Part shown: positions 54,017-63,193 of the stretch, piece by piece
How the letters are laid out: the number at the start of each line of letters is the position of its first letter
Position numbering within the stretch: the first letter of the stretch is position 1
Assembly (NCBI GenBank): GCA_947496705.1
Contig: CANMDW010000007.1
Span: forward strand, 1-64,000
Reading direction: 5' to 3'
DNA: 64,000 bases
Origin: an uncultured Aquimarina sp.
GTDB taxonomy: Bacteria; Bacteroidota; Bacteroidia; Flavobacteriales; Flavobacteriaceae
Notes under the pieces: model-generated
Seen by the model: only the letters and a program-made list of their open reading frames with translations
Databases searched by the model: none
Told to the model about the DNA's origin: nothing
Translations under genes and position numbers: made by a program

Positions 54017-55966
54017 CTACATTCGCTCGGGAACATTGATTCCTAAAAGGTTACAGGCAGATTTGATTGTACTGCCCACCGAACTTGAAAGCTGTACTCT
54101 GAAAAGCTTTTTCTTTTCTGTATCTGCACCAAAGATAGATACATTCTGAAAGAAGGAATTATAGGCTTTTACCAAATCATATATATAGTTGGCAACCAGG
54201 GCGGGACTTAACTCATTGGCGGCATTCTGAATAATTTCAGGATATAATTCCAGCTGTTTGATAAGTTGTTTCTCTTTTTCGTGCAATACAATATCGGTCA
54301 CTGGCATGCTGCTGTCAAAATCTGCTTTACGCAAAATTGCCTGGATACGTGCATAGGCATACTGTATAAAAGGCCCAGTATTTCCCTGAAAATCTACAGA
54401 TTCTTTAGGATTAAAGAGGATTCTCTTTTTGGGATCTACTTTCAGAATAAAATATTTTAGAGCCCCCAGACCAATGGTAGCGTATATATCGGTTTTTTCA
54501 TCCTCGGTATACCCATCTAATTTACCCAATTCTTTGGAAATCTCTCCTGCGGTCTCTATCATTTCAATAATCAGGTCATCGGCATCTACTACAGTTCCCT
54601 CTCTACTTTTCATCTTACCACTTGGCAGGTCTACCATCCCGTAGCTAAGATGATGCAGATTTTTGGCCCAGTCGTATCCTAATTTCTTCAGAATAAGGAA
54701 TAGTACCTTAAAATGATAGTCTTGTTCGTTCCCTACCGTGTATATCATTCCACCAATATCAGGATTATCCTTAACCCGTTGGATAGCAGTACCAATATCC
54801 TGTGTCATATACACCGAAGTACCATCACTACGCAATACTATTTTTTCATCAAGGCCTTCCGCTGTGAGATCACACCAAACAGATCCATCTTCTTTTTTAA
54901 AAAACACACCATTTGTGAGCCCCTCTTCAATCGTATCTTTACCCAGCAGATAGGTATTACTTTCATAATAATAGCTATCAAAATCTACTCCAATAGCTTT
55001 ATACGTTTGCTCAAAACCATCATACACCCACTCATTCATCATCTTCCAGAGTTCTACTACCTCTTTATCTCCAGCTTCCCATTTGCGCAGCATTTCCTGG
55101 GCTTGTGCTCCAAGCACACTGATATTATTAAAAAAATGGTTCTTAAGAGCGATCTTAAAAAACTTTCTAATGATCTTATCATGAACTTTATTCTTTATAT
55201 CCTCATCAGACAAATCATATCCGTCATTTATATAGGATTTAAGTTCTTCGGATAAAAATAACTGGACTTCTTCAGATTTAACTATTCCTTCAGCTTTACC
55301 ATATAAGTCACTTGTAGTAATCGGGTCTAACCACTCACCATATTCCTTCTGAAATTCGTTTTCAAACCTCACATAATAATTTCCCACCAGTTTATCTCCT
55401 TTAAGACTGGTTGACTCGGGAGTTTGGCCATTACCAAATCTCTGCCAGGCAAGCATCGATTTACAAATATGTATTCCTCTATCATTAATGATCTGGGTTT
55501 TATACACTTTCTTACCACTAGCTTTGATAATCTCTGCTACAGCATATCCTAAAAGAACATTTCTCACATGCCCCAAGTGCAAAGGTTTATTGGTGTTTGG
55601 AGAAGCATACTCTACCATAACGGCCTTACCATCTTCAGAAGGGGTTACTATACCGTATTGTTTGTTATCTTTGATTTCTTTAAAAAAGTTAAGATAATAT
55701 ATATCAGAAATCACCAGGTTCAGAAATCCTTTCACTACATTAAAATCGTCGATTTCGGCTACGTTTTCCACAAGATACTTCCCAACAGCTTCTCCGATCT
55801 GTACGGGGTTTCCCTTTACCACACGAAGCATTGGAAATATGACTACCGTGATATCTCCCTCAAATTCTTTTCGGGTGGCCTGCAATTCTATCGATTCCAG
55901 GTTGGCATCATATAATCGCTTTATGGCTGTTTTTACGTTTTCTGAAATGGTTTGTTGTAAACTCAT
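54017..55966 (-). CDS. argS: Arginyl-tRNA synthetase
   Basis: 649 residues. HLGH at 130-133 (NKPLHLGHVRN), the KMSKS-like GKMKSREGT, and a C-terminal anticodon domain ending INVPERM confirm ArgS. It is about 55 residues longer than I expect for this phylum; the extra length lies at about 203-287, between LVGNYYVRF and AQAQEMLRKW. A leader hairpin with T-run sits upstream (56044-56070). It charges tRNA-Arg. Confidence 0.95.
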   Translation of the reverse strand: MSLQQTISENVKTAIKRLYDANLESIELQATRKEFEGDITVVIFPMLRVVKGNPVQIGEAVGKYLVENVAEIDDFNVVKGFLNLVISDIYYLNFFKEIKDNKQYGIVTPSEDGKAVMVEYASPNTNKPLHLGHVRNVLLGYAVAEIIKASGKKVYKTQIINDRGIHICKSMLAWQRFGNGQTPESTSLKGDKLVGNYYVRFENEFQKEYGEWLDPITTSDLYGKAEGIVKSEEVQLFLSEELKSYINDGYDLSDEDIKNKVHDKIIRKFFKIALKNHFFNNISVLGAQAQEMLRKWEAGDKEVVELWKMMNEWVYDGFEQTYKAIGVDFDSYYYESNTYLLGKDTIEEGLTNGVFFKKEDGSVWCDLTAEGLDEKIVLRSDGTSVYMTQDIGTAIQRVKDNPDIGGMIYTVGNEQDYHFKVLFLILKKLGYDWAKNLHHLSYGMVDLPSGKMKSREGTVVDADDLIIEMIETAGEISKELGKLDGYTEDEKTDIYATIGLGALKYFILKVDPKKRILFNPKESVDFQGNTGPFIQYAYARIQAILRKADFDSSMPVTDIVLHEKEKQLIKQLELYPEIIQNAANELSPALVANYIYDLVKAYNSFFQNVSIFGADTEKKKLFRVQLSSSVGSTIKSACNLLGINVPERM

Positions 55967-56043
55967 CTTCTTAAATAAAATAAAAGATAGTAAACTCCAA
56001 AGTAAACTTTGCAGCCAATACCTATAAATTAAAAAGTCTATAT

Positions 56044-56070
56044 AAAAAAGATCCCGCTATACAGTGGGAT
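56044..56070 (-). terminator. Leader terminator of argS (attenuator-like)
   Basis: On the minus strand ATCCCACT-GTAT-AGCGGGAT forms an 8-bp stem (one G-U) followed by CTTTTTT. It lies downstream of a good -7 box and about 80 bp ahead of the argS start, with no minus-strand gene upstream to terminate. This is the layout of a transcription attenuator. Confidence 0.6.
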
Positions 56071-56080
56071 AATTAAGCTG

Positions 56081-56088
56081 CAAAGATA
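56081..56088 (-). promoter_or_regulatory. argS promoter -7 box TATCTTTG
   Basis: TATCTTTG on the minus strand matches TAnnTTTG. No clear TTTG is seen at the -33 distance. A start a few bases downstream puts the leader hairpin close to the 5' end of the transcript. Confidence 0.5.
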
Positions 56089-56150
56089 ACAGAAATAATA
56101 GTGTATGACATTTGTTTTTCTATCATTTCACTATATTGTAATAAAAAAGA

Positions 56151-56582
56151 ATGCTGGTTAATAACTCTTATAAAAACCCTGAGTTGATTAAAAGAATAAA
56201 CCTGGAGGTTGGTGTTCCATTTACGCTGATACAGCGTATAAAACTAGGAGGCATCGGATCACCTAAACTTCATATCACCACTACCAGCATCGAAATACAA
56301 AATCTATTGATCCTGGATAACAGTACTAAAACCTGTAATATAGAATTGCGGCCAAAGGGAATTCTAGTTGGTTTTCGGTCACGACTGGAGACTTACCTTT
56401 TGATCATTCCTTTTTACAAATTACATCTTTATAAAAGAAAGGCAGAAGAATATTCGATCTACAGAGATCATTACTTCATAAAATTCAGGGCAAAGAAAAA
56501 TGATACTGCCATACACAAATTTGTAAAGAAAGTGTTGAACTACAAAACAGATAATCAACCTACCCATATCGAGGATCTATAA
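56151..56582 (+). CDS. Conserved-looking protein of unknown function
   Basis: 143 residues, no signal or TM helix of full length. Strand-rich N-terminal half, a hydrophobic TYLLIIPFYKLHLYK (about 83-97) and a basic C-terminal helix. No family recognised. It starts 36 bp ahead of the SDR-DUF2867 gene, so the two are probably co-transcribed. Confidence 0.7.
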   Translation: MLVNNSYKNPELIKRINLEVGVPFTLIQRIKLGGIGSPKLHITTTSIEIQNLLILDNSTKTCNIELRPKGILVGFRSRLETYLLIIPFYKLHLYKRKAEEYSIYRDHYFIKFRAKKNDTAIHKFVKKVLNYKTDNQPTHIEDL

Positions 56583-56618
56583 ACAATACAAAACTTCTTT
56601 GTAACTTATACAGAAAAA

Positions 56619-58040
56619 ATGCGAATTCTTCTCACAGGCACCAATGGATACATTGGGATGAGGCTTCTGCCTCTGTTATTAGATTTAGATCATGATGTCA
56701 TATGCTGTGTTAGGGATAAAAACAGGCTTTCGATTGATCAGGAAACCATAACCAAAATCTCTGTAATAGAAATAGATTTTTTAAAGACACCCGATCCTTC
56801 TGTGCTACCTAAGAATATTGATGTAGCATATTACCTAATCCATTCTATGAGTTCTTCTACTACCGATTTTGATAAAAAAGAAGAAATAGCCGCTCAAAAC
56901 TTTAATAGCTATGTTAAAAACACCCACATCAAGCAAGTTATTTATTTAAGCGGTATTGTTAATGAAAAAAATCTCTCAAAACACTTATGGTCGCGAAAAA
57001 ATGTAGAAGAAACTCTATATAAAGGCAATTATAATCTTACGGTATTACGATCTGGGATTATTGTGGGTTCTGGTAGTTCTTCTTTCGAAATCATTCGGGA
57101 TCTGTGTGAGAAATTACCCATAATGATCACTCCCAAATGGGTAAATACCAAAACGCAACCCATCGCCATTAGAGATGTCCTTAATTTTATGATCGGTGTG
57201 CTGGGCAATGAGCAATGCTACAAAGAATCATTTGATATTAGTGGCCCAGACATATTGACCTACAAAGAAATGCTGAAACTGTATGCCAAAGTAAGAGGCA
57301 TCAAATTAGGGATCATTACACTTCCGATTATGACACCCAAATTGTCTTCCTACTGGTTATATTTTGTTACTTCTACGTCCTATAAATTAGCTTTAAATCT
57401 GGTAGACAGTATGAAAATTCAGGTAATTGCAAACGATGAGCGATTACAAAAGATATTGGGTATATCACCTATGCCCTATGTAAAAGCTCTGGAACTGGCA
57501 TTTACAAAAATTGAGCAAAACCAGGTGGTTTCCAGCTGGAAAGATTCTATGATCAGCGGGCGGTTTAAAAAAGATATTCAAAAATATGTTAGGGTTCCCA
57601 AAAGAGGATGTTTTAAAGATCATAAAAAAATGAAATTAATCAATTCTGAAAAATCGCTGAATCGCATCTGGGCAATAGGAGGAGAAACAGGTTGGTACTA
57701 TGGGAACTGGATGTGGAAAATAAGGGGCTATATAGATAAATTTTTTGGTGGTGTTGGATTGCGTCGGGGAAGAACTCATCCCGATAAGATATTCTCTGGG
57801 GATGCATTAGATTTTTGGCGGGTATTGGTAGCCGACAAAAAGAACAAACGCTTGTTGCTATTTGCTGAAATGCGTGTGCCTGGAGAAGCATGGTTAGAAT
57901 TTGATATTGATGAAAATAATATGTTACACCAAACAGCCACCTTCAGGCCAAAAGGAATATGGGGGAGATTGTACTGGTACATCATGGTGCCTTTTCATTT
58001 CTTTATTTTTGGTGGTATGATCCGGAGAATTGTTTTATAA
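56619..58040 (+). CDS. NAD(P)-binding SDR protein fused to DUF2867
   Basis: 473 residues. Rossmann motif TGTNGYIG (6-13) starts an extended SDR domain (about 1-290). The C-terminal DUF2867 domain (about 330-470; GGETGWYYGNWMW, RVPGEAWLEFDID) adds a lipid- or ligand-binding fold, and the last residues are hydrophobic. Function unknown; a nucleotide-sugar or quinone-like substrate has been proposed for related SDRs. The CpcT-like gene follows by 88 bp. Confidence 0.85.
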   Translation: MRILLTGTNGYIGMRLLPLLLDLDHDVICCVRDKNRLSIDQETITKISVIEIDFLKTPDPSVLPKNIDVAYYLIHSMSSSTTDFDKKEEIAAQNFNSYVKNTHIKQVIYLSGIVNEKNLSKHLWSRKNVEETLYKGNYNLTVLRSGIIVGSGSSSFEIIRDLCEKLPIMITPKWVNTKTQPIAIRDVLNFMIGVLGNEQCYKESFDISGPDILTYKEMLKLYAKVRGIKLGIITLPIMTPKLSSYWLYFVTSTSYKLALNLVDSMKIQVIANDERLQKILGISPMPYVKALELAFTKIEQNQVVSSWKDSMISGRFKKDIQKYVRVPKRGCFKDHKKMKLINSEKSLNRIWAIGGETGWYYGNWMWKIRGYIDKFFGGVGLRRGRTHPDKIFSGDALDFWRVLVADKKNKRLLLFAEMRVPGEAWLEFDIDENNMLHQTATFRPKGIWGRLYWYIMVPFHFFIFGGMIRRIVL

Positions 58041-58128
58041 AATCAATTTTATCTGGACAAAACGCTAGGTTTTGTCGACAAATAGCAACTTTCTTTGCTT
58101 TTTTTCATATATTTAATAAAACAATTGC

Positions 58129-58749
58129 ATGAAGCAACCACTGCTCATTTTTTTTCTATTAATAATACTATCAGGGTGTAATACCAAGGCAATAAAAGAT
58201 GCCGAATTACATAATTTGATGACACTTTTGACAGGTAAATTTTCAAATGAAGAACAGGTTGCAAATGACACTCATTTTTCATATTTGAATTTAGTAAATA
58301 CCAAGATCTGGAAAGACAGACCTGGGGATTGGTTATATTCTGAAGTATTTGATGCCAAAGAACAAAACTATGTTTATAGCCAACGAATACTATCGTATGA
58401 AAGAGTAGACTCTACTACGATCAAAAGTATAAGTTATAAGATCCTTAGTCCCAATAATTACCTAGCAGGCTGGAAAAATCCGCAAATTTTTGAAAACTTA
58501 ACCATAGATAGTTTGGTCGCCAGAGAAGGGTGTGATATCTACTACAAGAAAAAAACTTCGACTATATACTCAGGAAAAACAAAAAAAGGAGCCTGTGCCA
58601 GCAGTATTGATTATATCGATTATATCCTGAGCACTTTTGTGGTGAGCAAAAATAAAATGTCTGTTTGGACCAGAGGTTATGATACCGAAGGAAAACAAGT
58701 GTGGGGAAAGATCAAAGGCCCCTATAAATACCAAAAACTATCTGAATAA
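58129..58749 (+). CDS. CpcT/CpeT-like lipoprotein
   Basis: 206 residues with lipobox Cys (ILSGC, about 17). The pattern LMTLLTGKFSNEEQ, RPGDWLYSEVFD and YSQRIL belongs to the CpcT/CpeT phycobiliprotein-lyase family. There are no phycobiliproteins here, so the exported protein probably binds another small hydrophobic ligand. It is last in the set starting at 56151. Confidence 0.85.
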   Translation: MKQPLLIFFLLIILSGCNTKAIKDAELHNLMTLLTGKFSNEEQVANDTHFSYLNLVNTKIWKDRPGDWLYSEVFDAKEQNYVYSQRILSYERVDSTTIKSISYKILSPNNYLAGWKNPQIFENLTIDSLVAREGCDIYYKKKTSTIYSGKTKKGACASSIDYIDYILSTFVVSKNKMSVWTRGYDTEGKQVWGKIKGPYKYQKLSE

Positions 58750-58803
58750 TTCATTACTGCTAATCATAGAGCTCATCTCAATAAATGTATACGGGCACTG
58801 CCA

Positions 58804-59214
58804 TTATCCGGTAAAGTCGGCCAACGTTTTGTTTTCAAGAACCTTCAATGTATTATCTCTTACTTCTATCATCAAACTATGCACTGCACAGCTTTGCTCA
58901 TCTGGGCAGTCATCGCATTTCTCATAAAAATTAAGACTTACACAGGGCACCATTGCGATAGGTCCTTCCAGCACCCTTATTATAGAAGCCATTGTAATAT
59001 CCTCAGGCTTTTTGATCAGGTAATATCCACCGCCCTTTCCTTTTTTGGATCCTAAAAAACCATTCTTTCTTAAGGTTAATAATATACTCTCAAGAAACTT
59101 TTGTGAAATATTTTCGCTTTTAGCTATCTCGGATATGAGCACAGGATGATCACATTTTTTCCTGGCTATATACGTGAGTGCTTTTAATCCATATTTTGTT
59201 TTCTTTGAAAGCAT
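58804..59214 (-). CDS. Rrf2-family regulator with four-cysteine cluster
   Basis: 136 residues. HTH (about 25-55; NISQKFLESILLTLRKNGFL) and the KGKGGGYYL wing. Cys91, Cys100, Cys103 and Cys109 are spaced like an Fe-S site of the NsrR/IscR type. It senses redox, NO or Fe-S status, or sulfur. It lies 62 bp downstream of the two arginine-type hydrolase genes on the same strand and may be part of their operon. Confidence 0.88.
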   Translation of the reverse strand: MLSKKTKYGLKALTYIARKKCDHPVLISEIAKSENISQKFLESILLTLRKNGFLGSKKGKGGGYYLIKKPEDITMASIIRVLEGPIAMVPCVSLNFYEKCDDCPDEQSCAVHSLMIEVRDNTLKVLENKTLADFTG

Positions 59215-59276
59215 ATATTACATGGTTTCTTATTCAACTTACCTGTAGTTCATTAAGAACTCATTTGAAGTTTGTA

Positions 59277-60212
59277 CTACAACCTTTTTGGAAGAAAAAC
59301 CTCGGCCATCATACATCTAGCGCTTCCCCCTCCTAATGTTTCAATGGTATTGAGATCACTATACAGTATTGCACAATGCTTTTCTATCCTGGTAATCTGA
59401 TCTTTGGTTAAGCTGGCAAATGCCGCCGATGACATGACAAGATAACGCTTATCTTCCGAACCTACAACCTGTAACATATTACCAGCAAAGCTATTCACCT
59501 GGGTTTCTGTAATGGCAATAATCTCTTTACCATCATTCTTTAAGTGATTTGTAAGGTTTTTGCGCTCACTTTTATCATCAATACAATCCAGACATACTAC
59601 TGCAAATGTTTCTCCCACACCCATCATCACATTGGTATGATATATAGGCAATCTTTCCTGATCAACGGTCTGACAGGCAGTAAAAATCACCGGGGTATAT
59701 TCAAAATCTTCACAGAATTCAATAAGTAATTCTTCATCTGCACGTGGAGATAATGCGCAATATGCTTTTCTGTTAACCCGATCCAATACAAGACTGCCTG
59801 TTCCTTCAAGAAACAATTCTTCTTCTTCGGCTTTGGTATAATCTACAATGTTCTTTATCTCAAAACCAGAATTTTCTATGATTTCCAAAACTTCAGGTCT
59901 TCTTTCTCTTCGCCGGTTTACCGCAAACATAGGATATAAACCTATATCTCCATTTTCATGAAATGACACCCAGTTATTTGGAAAAATAGAATCGGGAGTA
60001 TCGTTTTTTAGGTCATCATCGATTACAATAACCTGTACTCCAATCTCTTTTAATACATGAACAAATCGGTCAAACTCTCTCTGTGCTTTTGCATTAGCCT
60101 CTTCAGCATTCATACCTGCATCGTTCTGGTAGTAATTATTTACTGCGGTCTGTTCATTCATCCTGAATTGTACAGGACGAATCATTACTATGGTATTTGT
60201 TATTTGTTTCAT
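59277..60212 (-). CDS. ctlX: Arginine-deiminase-superfamily enzyme, CtlX-like
   Basis: 311 residues from the ATG at 60212, 2 bp after the stop of the gene before it. A longer frame starting at 60245 overlaps that gene and is not used. Catalytic Cys300 (GGGSARCMMAEVF), EGTGSLVLDR and HTNVMMGVG fit the CtlX (citrulline/amidino hydrolase) family. It probably hydrolyses citrulline or a guanidino compound. Confidence 0.85.
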   Translation of the reverse strand: MKQITNTIVMIRPVQFRMNEQTAVNNYYQNDAGMNAEEANAKAQREFDRFVHVLKEIGVQVIVIDDDLKNDTPDSIFPNNWVSFHENGDIGLYPMFAVNRRRERRPEVLEIIENSGFEIKNIVDYTKAEEEELFLEGTGSLVLDRVNRKAYCALSPRADEELLIEFCEDFEYTPVIFTACQTVDQERLPIYHTNVMMGVGETFAVVCLDCIDDKSERKNLTNHLKNDGKEIIAITETQVNSFAGNMLQVVGSEDKRYLVMSSAAFASLTKDQITRIEKHCAILYSDLNTIETLGGGSARCMMAEVFLPKRL

Positions 60213-60214
60213 CT

Positions 60215-61129
60215 TCAATCTCGTATCAATGGCATGGTAGAACAACGTAGCAGACCTTCCTGTTTTGCAATTTCTGCATAAGGCACTTCTTCTACGGTAA
60301 TATTCAAACTCCTAAGCCAGCTGTTTAATCTTGTAAGGTTTTTTTCTGAAATTACCACATCTTCGGCTATCGAAAAAATATTAGAGTTCATATGATACAT
60401 TTCATTTTTATCAATATGAAAAAGATGTTCTTTTCCGAAGAAATCAACCAAATATTCATAGTCGGTAATTTCTTTAAAACCTTCTTTATGAATGATCGCC
60501 TTATCTTTTCCTACTGGCTGAAAACAACAATCTAAATGCAATGCATTATCCCTGGGATCCTTCATAGATTTATTAAGATCAAACGCCTTTACGGTTTTAT
60601 TTGGAAAAAGGGATTGTATGTAGGCTACACCTTTCATATTAGTACGTGCCACTATACAATCGGGATAATCTTCTCCTGTATATGTGCCGATAAAAATATG
60701 ATCGTTATGAACTATAATATCACCGCCTTCAAAATGAATATCCTCTGATGGGGCTTTATATATTTTATCGGGTTGTATTTCATCTATCACATGTTGAATG
60801 GCCTTTATCTCCTTTTCGCGATGCGGAAGGATATTTGATTTTATAAATGTATCCTCAATGACCAAAGCGATATCTCTTGCAAAGATCTGATTGCAATCCT
60901 TTATAACCTCTGGCCTGTATACCGTAACATCATATTTTTTGAATACTTTGGCAACGGCTTCCATTTCTGCTGCCATATCCTCTTCTTTGGGATACGTACC
61001 CGCTTTGATATGTTCTATAGATTTTGGGTCATAAGCATCTTCTATTTTTGGAACAGGGCCACTGCTTAAAGCAGTTCCCAGCACCACGGCTCTAAGCCTG
61101 GAGGTTTCGTTTTGTATATTTAGATTCAA
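60215..61129 (-). CDS. Amidinotransferase / dimethylarginine hydrolase family protein
   Basis: 304 residues. Catalytic Cys296 (LLRCSTMPL), FEGGDIIV (about 128-137), and HLDCCFQPV (about 199) mark the arginine-deiminase fold. It stands 2 bp upstream of ctlX and the two form a tandem operon, likely for arginine- or guanidino-compound breakdown. The exact substrate is not fixed by sequence. Confidence 0.85.
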   Translation of the reverse strand: MNLNIQNETSRLRAVVLGTALSSGPVPKIEDAYDPKSIEHIKAGTYPKEEDMAAEMEAVAKVFKKYDVTVYRPEVIKDCNQIFARDIALVIEDTFIKSNILPHREKEIKAIQHVIDEIQPDKIYKAPSEDIHFEGGDIIVHNDHIFIGTYTGEDYPDCIVARTNMKGVAYIQSLFPNKTVKAFDLNKSMKDPRDNALHLDCCFQPVGKDKAIIHKEGFKEITDYEYLVDFFGKEHLFHIDKNEMYHMNSNIFSIAEDVVISEKNLTRLNSWLRSLNITVEEVPYAEIAKQEGLLRCSTMPLIRD

Positions 61130-61291
61130 AAAAATAGTTTTTAAGTGTAAACAATGTATATTTAGTTTGAGTAGTTACGCAAATATATAAAGAGACTATT
61201 TTACCATCGCGACTTTCTTTAAAAAAATCATGAATTTTTTACCAAATCCTTAAAAACTTTATCAAATGAAAGTTTGTATTGAATATGTATT

Positions 61292-61327
61292 AAAAAAGGC
61301 GTTGAAAATCTATCCAACGCCTTTTTT
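61292..61327. terminator. Bidirectional terminator after gltA
   Basis: AAAAAAGGCGTTG pairs perfectly with CAACGCCTTTTTT over 13 bp, 10-nt loop. The minus-strand gltA transcript ends here. Confidence 0.8.
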
Positions 61328-61349
61328 TAATAAAAAATTTCTTGAAACC

Positions 61350-61560
61350 GACCCTGCCTTGCCGACAGGCAGGTATCCCCGAGGCAAGCCATAGAGGTAT
61401 TTCGCCGGTTTCATTTTGGCCTCGGGGCCAAAAACCGAAATTTTGTATTTAGCCTCACCCGGAACTACCAAAAAAGGCAGTTCCGACCTCTCCCAAGGAG
61501 AGGTTAATCGGAAACCCTGTCTGCAACAGGCAGGCCCGAGGCAGAGCCGTCGGGAAATTA
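61350..61560. repeat. G+C-rich dispersed repeat region
   Basis: Contains CCTGCC/GGCAGG, CCTCTCC-CAA-GGAGAGG and CCTGTCTG/CAGGCAGG stems, and CCTCACCCGG as at 34366 inverted. It is visibly richer in G+C than its surroundings and resembles repeat families widespread in flavobacterial intergenic DNA. Confidence 0.55.
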
Positions 61561-61588
61561 TTTAGATTAAATCTTATTGTATCGTTCT

Positions 61589-62878
61589 TTATGAACGCTC
61601 GGCTATTGTTTTGAATGACCTAAAGTTTTCACCCACATAAATTTGTCTAGGTCTTCCTATAGGCTCTTTTCGGAGACGCATCTCTCTCCATTGAGCAATC
61701 CATCCGGGTAATCTTCCCAAAGCAAACATCACGGTAAACATATCTGTAGGAATCCCTAAAGCTCTATAAATAATACCCGAGTAAAAATCTACATTGGGAT
61801 ATAACTTTCTTTGTACAAAGTATTCATCTTTTAATGCAACTTCTGACAATCCTTTTGCGATATCCAGCACAGGGTCTTCTATCCCAAGATCTCCAAGCAC
61901 TTCTTCTGCCGATTTTTTGATGATCTTAGCTCTGGGGTCAAAATTCTTATATACTCTGTGTCCAAATCCCATTAACCGGAAAGGATCATTCTTATCTTTA
62001 GCTTTAGCGATATATTTAGTAGTATCCCCTCCATCTTCTTTAATCGCCTCGAGCATTTCTATTACCGCCTGGTTTGCACCACCATGAAGCGGGCCCCACA
62101 ATGCAGAAATCCCCGCAGATAGCGAAGCAAACAATCCGGCATGCGAAGAACCAACAATTCTTACGGTAGAGGTAGAACAGTTTTGCTCATGGTCTGCATG
62201 AAGGATTAACAACTTATCTAATGCATCATTAACAATTTTATTGGCCTCATACGTTTGGTTTGGTCTGGCAAACATCATTTTATGCAAATTCTCTACATAG
62301 CCCAAAGAATTATCTCCATAATCCAACGGAAGGCTTTTTTTCTTTCTCATTGTCCAGGCCGCAAGTACCGGAAACTTTGCTAATATTTTTACAATGGCCC
62401 CGTACATTTCTTCTTCAGAATCTACATCTACCGATGCTGGATTAAAAGCGATTAAAGCACTCGTTAAAGAAGACAACACTCCCATAGGGTGAGCACTCTT
62501 GGGAAATCCATCCAGGATTTTCTTCATATCTTCATCTACCTGAGATTCTTCTTTGATGTCTTTATCAAATTTTTCTAACTGTGTAGCTGTAGGTAATTCT
62601 CCAAAAATCAACAGATAAGCAACTTCCAAAAAATCTGCTTTCTCAGCTAGTTCTTCGATAGAATACCCGCGATATCTTAGGATTCCTTTTTCCCCATCAA
62701 GAAAGGTGATTGCACTCTCACAGCTTCCGGTATTTTTATATCCCGGATCTAAAGTTGTAACCCCTCCTGTGACCCCTCTCAGTGTTTTAATATCAATCCC
62801 TAATTCATTCTCTGTTCCTTCTATTATTGGAAACTCATATTTGTTACCGTCGATTTCTAACGTAGCTGTTTTTGACAT
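61589..62878 (-). CDS. gltA: Citrate synthase
   Basis: 429 residues, type II hexameric form with the N-terminal ATLEIDGNKYEFP strand domain. Catalytic His in GSSHAGLFASLSAG, FGHRVYK and the catalytic Asp region near DFYSGIIY are present. It starts the TCA cycle. Monocistronic by the terminator downstream. An unusual 34-bp palindrome lies about 280 bp upstream. Confidence 0.97.
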   Translation of the reverse strand: MSKTATLEIDGNKYEFPIIEGTENELGIDIKTLRGVTGGVTTLDPGYKNTGSCESAITFLDGEKGILRYRGYSIEELAEKADFLEVAYLLIFGELPTATQLEKFDKDIKEESQVDEDMKKILDGFPKSAHPMGVLSSLTSALIAFNPASVDVDSEEEMYGAIVKILAKFPVLAAWTMRKKKSLPLDYGDNSLGYVENLHKMMFARPNQTYEANKIVNDALDKLLILHADHEQNCSTSTVRIVGSSHAGLFASLSAGISALWGPLHGGANQAVIEMLEAIKEDGGDTTKYIAKAKDKNDPFRLMGFGHRVYKNFDPRAKIIKKSAEEVLGDLGIEDPVLDIAKGLSEVALKDEYFVQRKLYPNVDFYSGIIYRALGIPTDMFTVMFALGRLPGWIAQWREMRLRKEPIGRPRQIYVGENFRSFKTIAERS

Positions 62879-63159
62879 GTGATTATTTAGAATTTTGCTT
62901 TTGCATTAAGGCTTGCTAAATTACGAAATATAGTGTTAATATGTTATTAATCGGCAAATCAATTTTGACCTTACAAATCGTTTTTAGAAATATTTAGTAA
63001 AAACAAAACCTTTATACTGTTCAATCTTCACAAACTCAAGAATTATCATGCTTTCCTTCACTAATTTCTATAGTAAACACCTCCTCTTTTGTGATGTGTT
63101 TAAACAGGTGAAATTTGCACTTGAGTACATGTGTATTTCCTCTTCAGCAAAAGTGAATG

Positions 63160-63193
63160 TACACTTGAGTATATGATCATATACTCAAGTGTA
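63160..63193. promoter_or_regulatory. 34-bp perfect palindrome of CACTTGAGTATATGA half-sites
   Basis: TACACTTGAGTATATGA is followed at once by its exact reverse complement. Partial copies lie at 63118-63131 (CACTTGAGTACATG) and 63233-63248 (AATTACTCAAGTAATT). About 282 bp upstream of the gltA start. Candidate operator for an unknown regulator, or the core of a mobile repeat. Confidence 0.55.

Larger units (their letters stand above)
61130..61588. other. Gene-free 459-bp stretch
   Basis: Contains a strong bidirectional terminator (61292-61327) and a G+C-rich structured repeat (61350-61560). No gene is seen. Confidence 0.6.

Noticed and set aside
54713..55255. Open 180-codon plus-strand frame inside argS
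   Set aside because: Antisense to a clear argS gene; product is low-complexity Ile/Phe/Tyr-rich with no motif.
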